39,871 nt of DNA from Acidobacteriota bacterium (GTDB lineage Bacteria > Acidobacteriota > Terriglobia > Bryobacterales > Bryobacteraceae). The stretch is taken from positions 1 to 39,871 of the forward strand of contig SYLY01000168.1 of assembly GCA_005808475.1 (NCBI GenBank). The letters are read 5' to 3'. The position numbers and the translations under genes are program-made. The notes under the pieces are model-generated. The model had not been told where the DNA came from, made no database searches, and saw only the letters and a list, made by a program, of their open reading frames with translations. Every line of letters starts with the position of its first letter. Position 1 is the first letter of the stretch. Positions 34,509 to 39,871 of the stretch are shown one piece after another.

Positions 34509-35588
34509 TCAGCCAACCTCTTCGTTGGCCCGCCGCAGCAGCGCCTTGAAGTAGCCGATGCAATACGCCAGCCCCGCGCGATGCTCGTTGTTGTCGCCCG
34601 CGAGCGGCGGGATGTGGTCGGGCACGATTCCGTCGGAGTACTTCACCTGGCGCAGCGCCTTGATGATCTGGTACATGTCGCTGTAGCCTTCGTCCGGCAG
34701 CGTTTCGTGGAATACCGGCAGCGGCGAACTGACGTTGCGGAAGTCGATGTCGAACAGCTTGCCCCGGCCGCCGAAGTCGCGGATCATGCCGATCGTGTCC
34801 TTGCCCATCCGGTCTCCGCCTTCCATCCAGGTGCCGACGCACAGGCGGAGTCCCCAGTGCTTACTCGCGCCCGCGATCTTCTCGGCGCGCTTGTACCCGT
34901 CGTAGTGCACGAACAGCTTTGCCACGCCGTTCATCTTGGCGAGCGGCGGATCGTCCGGATGCAGCGCCATCTTCACGTTGGACTCCTCGGCCACCGGCAG
35001 CACCGCCTTCATGAGGTAGGTGTAGTTGGCCCAGATGTCCTCCGCCGAATACTCGCGATCGAAGGCCGGTTTTTCGACCTTTTCCCGGAAATCCTTCTCG
35101 CTGAACTGGCGGGTCTTGTAACCGTGGTTGTCGACAAAGGACGTCGTGTAGGTGTTGGCCGGATGGAAATCGTAGTTGACGGCGGGGATGCCGAGCTTGC
35201 CCATGATGCGGATGAACTTCTGGAACCGCTCGATATCCTGGTCTCGCCCGGGCTGCCCGAGCTGCACCTTCAGCGAGCGGTACGAATAATGGCAGCCGGT
35301 GTAGAAGCGGACGCCGAAGCCGGCGAAACGCTTCTGGATGCCGGCGAGGCGGTCGAGATCCGGCTCCTCGTGATACATGAGCCGCGCCCATTTCAGGCCG
35401 ATCTGCTTACAGAACAGAAGAAAGTCGTCGCTGACGTTCCAGTTCATGATGTGGCCAATCTTGAGGTTCGCCGGATCGTCCTCGGCGATGACCTTACGGG
35501 CGGGAGCGGCAAGGGCGGCCGCGGCGGGCAGGATCAGCGGCGACGCGAGCGCCGCGCGGCGGGTAAGCGGAGCAGGTTTGGACTTCAT
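34509..35588 (-). CDS. Tat-exported mannonate-dehydratase (UxuA)-like protein
   Basis: The 359-residue protein has a twin-Arg signal (L-T-R-R-A-A-L-A, then a hydrophobic stretch to about residue 30). A TIM-barrel of the UxuA/xylose-isomerase-like type follows. The stretch M-A-L-H-P-D-D-P-P matches the conserved I-H-P-D-D-P-P of UxuA, followed by L-R-L-C-V-G-T (Cys), F-R-N-V and a late H-E-T-L-P-D-E-G-Y-S-D-M and P-D-H. UxuA converts D-mannonate to 2-keto-3-deoxygluconate and is normally cytosolic, so export is unusual. It may be a periplasmic relative with another substrate. It converges on the sugar-acid operon and is preceded by the Uma2 gene. Confidence 0.8.
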   Translation of the reverse strand: MKSKPAPLTRRAALASPLILPAAAALAAPARKVIAEDDPANLKIGHIMNWNVSDDFLLFCKQIGLKWARLMYHEEPDLDRLAGIQKRFAGFGVRFYTGCHYSYRSLKVQLGQPGRDQDIERFQKFIRIMGKLGIPAVNYDFHPANTYTTSFVDNHGYKTRQFSEKDFREKVEKPAFDREYSAEDIWANYTYLMKAVLPVAEESNVKMALHPDDPPLAKMNGVAKLFVHYDGYKRAEKIAGASKHWGLRLCVGTWMEGGDRMGKDTIGMIRDFGGRGKLFDIDFRNVSSPLPVFHETLPDEGYSDMYQIIKALRQVKYSDGIVPDHIPPLAGDNNEHRAGLAYCIGYFKALLRRANEEVG

Positions 35589-35596
35589 GGCGATGT

Positions 35597-36139
35597 TCAC
35601 TGGCGGCCGGCGAGAAGTTCGGTGGCGGGGGCGGAGAATCCGGGCAGGAGTGGCGTATCCAGCGCGGCGCTGCCTTCGAGGAGGCGGATGCCCGATTGGG
35701 TCCGTACTTGCACTTCGCCGTTCTCCGGATCGAGCACCCAGACCTCCTGGCTTCCGGCCGAGAGGTACTCGCGGACCTTGCGGACGACTTCGGTGGCGAG
35801 GTCGGTGGGGGAGAGCACTTCCACCGCGATGGTTGGCGCCGGAGTGGGGGCTCTCTTCAGATCCAGGCGGCGCCACTCCTCGGCGACGAAGATGGAGAGA
35901 TCGGGCCGCCGCACGTTCTTCGCGGAGACTCGGCAGTCCGTCTCGGCGATCGCGCCTCCGCTGGGATCGCGCTCGAAGTACCTCCAGAGTAGGTACAGGA
36001 GCCGGGCCGTGACGATGTTGTGCAGGGGTGCGGGGCTGGACATGCGGACCGGTTCTCCATCCACCAATTCGTAGGAATGTCCTTCGGGCGCGTCCCACTG
36101 GACGAACTCTTCGACGGTCATCGGCGCGGTCGCGGTCAT
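35597..36139 (-). CDS. Uma2-family endonuclease-like protein (DUF820)
   Basis: The 180-residue product has the Uma2 pattern: M-T-V-E-E-F near the start, Y-E-L-V-D-G-E, R-R-P-D-L-S-I-F-V (Asp), T-I-A-V-E-V-L-S-P-T-D (Glu) and E-V-W-V-L-D-P near the end. This is a PD-(D/E)XK-like fold; the biological role is unknown and the family is expanded in cyanobacteria and some soil bacteria. ATG 36139 has GGAG with suitable spacing; the open frame goes 17 codons further up. The gene lies between two unrelated minus-strand genes. Confidence 0.88.
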   Translation of the reverse strand: MTATAPMTVEEFVQWDAPEGHSYELVDGEPVRMSSPAPLHNIVTARLLYLLWRYFERDPSGGAIAETDCRVSAKNVRRPDLSIFVAEEWRRLDLKRAPTPAPTIAVEVLSPTDLATEVVRKVREYLSAGSQEVWVLDPENGEVQVRTQSGIRLLEGSAALDTPLLPGFSAPATELLAGRQ

Positions 36140-36186
36140 TGCGGGGTCTCCTTCGCTCGATTCATGGTATCGCGTCGTCCGGGCGC

Positions 36187-39100
36187 TCAAAAACTGAACC
36201 GCAGTCCGAACTGCATCTCACGAGGCAGGCCGGCGCTGGTGATCTGGCCGAACGTCCCCGTGCCGATCCCCAGTCCGGGTGGATTGAACGCCGGGGTGTT
36301 GGTGGCGTTGTACATTTCCCACCGCAACTGCAGGGTCTTCTTTTCGCGAATCCGGAAGTTCTTGAACAGCGAGAAGTCGAGGCTCGCCAGGCCGGGCGCG
36401 GTAAGCACGTTGCGGCCCGACGTGCCGTATTGTCCCACGGCGAGCGCGAAGGCGGATGTGTCGAACCAGCGCCGGAGCGTGCGTTGCGAGTCCGGCAGGT
36501 TCCCGTCCGCAAGACGGTTGGGTCTTCGGTTGCAGCGCGAGCACTCGTCGGCGAGCGGCTGCACGGATTGAACCGGATGCACCGGCATTCCCGTCTCCAG
36601 CGTCAACACGCCGTTGGTCTGCCAACCGCCGAGCGCGCGGCCGAGCAGGTCGTTGCGCGAACGGAAAAATGGTAACTCGTACAGCCAGGATCCGGTGACG
36701 CGATGCCGCTGGTCGGTCTCGGCCAGTCCCTTCTCGAGGAACAGGTCGAACGGACTGTTGTGCCGCTGGCCGGCGTTGCCCGCCCAGGCGTCGAACATGG
36801 TTTTCGACCACGTGTATGTGCCGAGGAAGGTCAGGCCCTTCGACATCCGTTTTTCCACTTTCGTCAGGAGCCCGTGATAGTTGCCCGAGGCGTCCGTGGT
36901 GATGAGCTCGATATTGCCCCATTGGGGGAAAGGCTTCACCCGTTCGCCTTTGAGAACGTTGATCGCGTTGAAGGTGCGCGGCCGGTCGAAGTGGCTGGAC
37001 TTCGAACCCACGTAGCCCACTTCGAGGACCATCGCGCCAGGCAGCACGCGTTGCACGTTCAGCGTCCACTGCTGGACGTCGCCGACGCCGTAGTTGTCCG
37101 GCACCGCGAGCACCTCGCGCGCCGACGTCGCTGCGACATTGGACACGGTTGCGCTCGACATCCGGATCCGCACAATGCCCGGGTTGTTGATCTCGTTGAT
37201 GCCCGCGCTGAAGGGGATGTTTTTCGAACTCTCGGTGAGATTGTTCAGCATGTTGACGTTATAGAAGACGCCGTACGAGCCGCGGACCACGGTTTTATTG
37301 CCGCTGAAAGGCCTGAACGCGAAGCCGAAGCGCGGGGCGAAGTTGTCCGGGTCGCGGTTGTACAGCGGCGCCGAGACGCCGGGAGCCGGGAACAGGTCCT
37401 GGGTCGCGAAGCTGAAGTTGCGCGTCCCTCCGCGAACGTCCCGCAGGACGGAGTTGTATTCGTAGCGGAGACCCAGGTTGAGCGTGAGCTTCCGCGTGAC
37501 CTTGAAGTCGTCCGCCACGAAGTTGTGCCAGCGCCAGCCGAACAGCCGGGTGAACTGGCCCGGCTTGAATCCCTGAACCTCGCTGTGCGCGGTGCGGACC
37601 TGGAACGGATTGTCCAGCAGGAAGTCGGCCCAGGCGAGCGTCTCGCGCGCGGCGGTGGCCAAACCCTGGCCGGCGTGAATTCCCGTGAAGCCGAACTGGC
37701 CGGTGACGAACTGGTAGGTCTCGCGCCGCAACAACAGGTGGAAGAACTCGGTTCCAATCTTGATCGAATGGCGGCCCTTCACCAGGGAATACGTATCGGC
37801 GATGCGCCGCGATTCGTCCCAGATGGTGTTGGGTACGGTATTGCCGATCCCGCTTACGCCGGTGATGCTCACCGAGGGCACGCCCGTCGTGAAGGGGTCG
37901 CTGGTCTGGCCTGGGATCAACAGGTCCCGCGCGATGTTGAAGTCCGAGCCGCTCACCCGGTCGAGCGTCTGAAACAGGTCTCGATTGTAGGAGACCTTGA
38001 GTTCGTTGAGCGCGGTGGGCGAGATGAGGCGGGTGTATTGGAGCGCGAGATTCTGTTGCCGCTTGGGGCGATCCTGCCCGAAGAACGGGTGCGGATTGAC
38101 GATGCCTCCGAATTCGTTGACATCCTGGATGCCATAGCGTCCGAAGACGCGGTTCTTGTCGCCGAGGTTGTAGTCCATGCGGAGGAACATCTGGCGGTCG
38201 TCGGCGGTGGCGCGCGCGTCGCCGGAGTAGTTGTTGGAGCCGTCGAACTCCGCCGGGCCGAAGTTGCCCGGAACCCAGAACTGAAACAGCCGCTGCGCTT
38301 GCGGCGCGATGCGCGACGCGGGGATCTGATTGCCGGGGAACGGCAGGTTCGCCGCGGTGTCCCGGATGGGAGTCAGCGCGCCATTGGGAGACCGGCCCGC
38401 GCGGAAGTACGGTTCGGTCAAATCGCCGCGGAACATCCTCTGCGAGGGGAAGACTCCGAATCCTTGCGAGTTGCGGCGTTCGACGAACGCCTCGTAATTG
38501 GCCGTGAAGAAGAGCTTGTCGCGCAGGACGCGCCCGCTCACCACCGCGCCGTAGTTATTGCGGCGCAACGGCTGCTTCTTCACCAGGGGGTTCTCGAAGA
38601 AGTTGCGGGCGTCGAGTTTCTCGTTGCGGAGGAAGTGGAATAGCGTGCCGTGGAAGTCGTTCGTGCCGGGCCGGATGGACGACACGATCTGCGCTCCGGA
38701 TTGGGTGCCGAACTCCGCCGAGTAGAAACCCGACTCCACCCTGAACTCCTGCAGCGCCTCCACCGAGGGGCGCAGCCGCATCGATGCGTGGATCGTGGTT
38801 CGGATGGGCGCGCCATCGAGCAGGAACCAGTTGTTGTGGACCTTCTGCCCCATGGCGGCGATGCCGAAACCCGGGCCGAAGCCGGAGGTTGTGACGCTCG
38901 ACGCCGGGCCGCGGCTCATGCCGGCCCCGAGCAGCGCCAGCATATACATGTTGCGCTTGCCCGGGATCGGGAGTTCGCGGATTTTGCGCTGGTCGATGAG
39001 CTGCCCGAGCGTGGCGTCGTCGGTGGAGAGCAGCGGGGCCGCGCCCTCGACGGTAACCTCCTGCGTGACGGCGCCAACTTCGAGCTTCACGTCGACGCGC

Positions 39101-39405
39101 GCGCGTTGGCCCACCGCCAACACGATGCCGCGAAGAACCTCCCGCTTGAAGCCCTGCCGCTCGACCGAGATCTCGTACTCGCCGATGTTGAGGGCGGGCA
39201 CGTCGAAGACGCCGCGCTCGCCGGCCGTCGCCGTGCGCCGCTCCTTGGTGCCGGCGTTGGTGACCGTAATCGAGGCTCCAGGCACGGCCGCGCCGCTGGC
39301 GTCGGTGACTTGGCCGAGGATGCTGGCGCGATCCCCCTGGGCGAAGGCAGGCAGGGAAACAAGGACAGCCAGCACCGCGGCTGGCGGCAAACGATGGCGG
39401 ATCAT
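36187..39405 (-). CDS. Oar-like TonB-dependent receptor
   Basis: The 1072-residue outer-membrane protein has a signal peptide (M-I-R-H-R-L-P-P to A-F-A-Q) and a carboxypeptidase-regulatory-like domain (ILGQVTDASGAAVPGASI). A plug (E-L-P-I-P-G-K-R-N-M-Y) and a long beta-barrel ending in L-R-F-S-F follow. It belongs to the same family as the receptor at 19.6-23.0 kb but is clearly divergent in the barrel. It probably imports a large substrate or has an adhesion role; no ligand can be read from the sequence. GGGAGGA precedes the ATG at good distance. A TATACT lies about 65 bases upstream but without a clear -35 partner. No TonB or ExbBD gene is nearby. Confidence 0.92.
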   Translation of the reverse strand: MIRHRLPPAAVLAVLVSLPAFAQGDRASILGQVTDASGAAVPGASITVTNAGTKERRTATAGERGVFDVPALNIGEYEISVERQGFKREVLRGIVLAVGQRARVDVKLEVGAVTQEVTVEGAAPLLSTDDATLGQLIDQRKIRELPIPGKRNMYMLALLGAGMSRGPASSVTTSGFGPGFGIAAMGQKVHNNWFLLDGAPIRTTIHASMRLRPSVEALQEFRVESGFYSAEFGTQSGAQIVSSIRPGTNDFHGTLFHFLRNEKLDARNFFENPLVKKQPLRRNNYGAVVSGRVLRDKLFFTANYEAFVERRNSQGFGVFPSQRMFRGDLTEPYFRAGRSPNGALTPIRDTAANLPFPGNQIPASRIAPQAQRLFQFWVPGNFGPAEFDGSNNYSGDARATADDRQMFLRMDYNLGDKNRVFGRYGIQDVNEFGGIVNPHPFFGQDRPKRQQNLALQYTRLISPTALNELKVSYNRDLFQTLDRVSGSDFNIARDLLIPGQTSDPFTTGVPSVSITGVSGIGNTVPNTIWDESRRIADTYSLVKGRHSIKIGTEFFHLLLRRETYQFVTGQFGFTGIHAGQGLATAARETLAWADFLLDNPFQVRTAHSEVQGFKPGQFTRLFGWRWHNFVADDFKVTRKLTLNLGLRYEYNSVLRDVRGGTRNFSFATQDLFPAPGVSAPLYNRDPDNFAPRFGFAFRPFSGNKTVVRGSYGVFYNVNMLNNLTESSKNIPFSAGINEINNPGIVRIRMSSATVSNVAATSAREVLAVPDNYGVGDVQQWTLNVQRVLPGAMVLEVGYVGSKSSHFDRPRTFNAINVLKGERVKPFPQWGNIELITTDASGNYHGLLTKVEKRMSKGLTFLGTYTWSKTMFDAWAGNAGQRHNSPFDLFLEKGLAETDQRHRVTGSWLYELPFFRSRNDLLGRALGGWQTNGVLTLETGMPVHPVQSVQPLADECSRCNRRPNRLADGNLPDSQRTLRRWFDTSAFALAVGQYGTSGRNVLTAPGLASLDFSLFKNFRIREKKTLQLRWEMYNATNTPAFNPPGLGIGTGTFGQITSAGLPREMQFGLRFSF

Positions 39406-39523
39406 TTCGGAGAGTCCTCCCGAGTTCGGAGATCGCGGCCGCGCGCGAATCCGGCGCGCCCGCGCCCCAGTATATCGCCGCCGAACGGACCGCCCACCGG
39501 AGAAGACGCCGCTCGTGAAAACG

Positions 39524-39553
39524 AAAAAGCGGGAGAGCCGAAGCCCTCCCGCT
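39524..39553 (-). terminator. Intrinsic terminator of rpoC
   Basis: On the minus strand AGCGGGAG pairs with CTCCCGCT, extended by three inner pairs (one G-U) around a TTCG tetraloop, and is followed by TTTTTCG. It begins 24 bases after the rpoC stop. Stem, tetraloop and T-run are all standard, so this closes the rpoBC transcript. Confidence 0.9.
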
Positions 39554-39576
39554 CTTGGAAAACCGGCCGAAACCGT

Positions 39577-39871
<295 letters not shown>

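Noticed and set aside
36140-36186. Possible terminator or promoter between Uma2 and the TonB receptor
   Set aside because: No inverted repeat with a T-run and no clear -35/-10 pair could be found in this short gap.
36703-38643. Long plus-strand frame (646 codons) antisense to the second TonB receptor
   Set aside because: Composition is that of a shadow frame (Val/Glu/Arg/Ala-rich), with no recognisable domain; the receptor on the other strand explains the region.

Overview
The window is GC-rich, densely coded bacterial DNA with very short intergenic gaps. Two long Oar-like TonB-dependent receptors that begin with a carboxypeptidase-regulatory domain, a Ser/Thr kinase with a TPR-like C-terminal half, a DUF3604/PHP-type exported protein and many Tat or Sec exported enzymes together point to Acidobacteriota, most likely a Solibacter/Bryobacter-type member. 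This is inferred from gene style; no rRNA is present to confirm it. Nearly all protein-coding genes look intact. The exceptions are a broken Rpn-like nuclease gene near 5.5-6.3 kb, a probable frameshift at the 5' end of the first TonB receptor gene, and a possibly shortened terminase-like fragment at the left edge.

Left part (1-9 kb): a terminase-like gene end enters from the left. A minus-strand chain then runs acpP - fabF - etfB - etfA - proteasome-beta-like Ntn hydrolase - small membrane protein, with several 4-base ATGA overlaps. A frameshifted Rpn-family gene and a collapsed tandem copy of its 3' end follow. After these comes a secreted propeller-plus-PHP protein.

Middle (9-28 kb): a lone CpaE/TadZ-like ATPase lies on the plus strand. 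A tightly coupled minus-strand operon follows: exported alpha/beta hydrolase, cupin, GH63-like glucosidase, Aas-type acyltransferase/acyl-ACP synthetase and UMF1/Atg22-type transporter. Next are a PilZ protein, a PIG-L deacetylase/DinB pair, the first TonB receptor with a Ser/Thr kinase and a small Tat-exported protein, and malQ.

Right part (28-39.9 kb): nuoB, apart from any other complex I gene in the window, is followed by flaG and fliS and then an intact Rpn-like nuclease with an AEGK repeat. A sugar-acid module (enolase-superfamily dehydratase, ACS-type MFS transporter, aldehyde dehydrogenase) converges on a Tat-exported mannonate-dehydratase-like protein and a Uma2 nuclease. The second TonB receptor and the 3' end of rpoC, with a strong intrinsic terminator, close the window.

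Functionally, the cell appears to take up and degrade plant- or microbe-derived carbohydrates (TonB receptors, glucosidase, MalQ, sugar-acid module), to make and recycle fatty acids and phospholipids (AcpP, FabF, Aas), and to be capable of motility and surface signalling (FlaG, FliS, CpaE, PilZ). No tRNA, rRNA, CRISPR array or insertion sequence was recognised. No gene-free stretch exceeds 300 bases.
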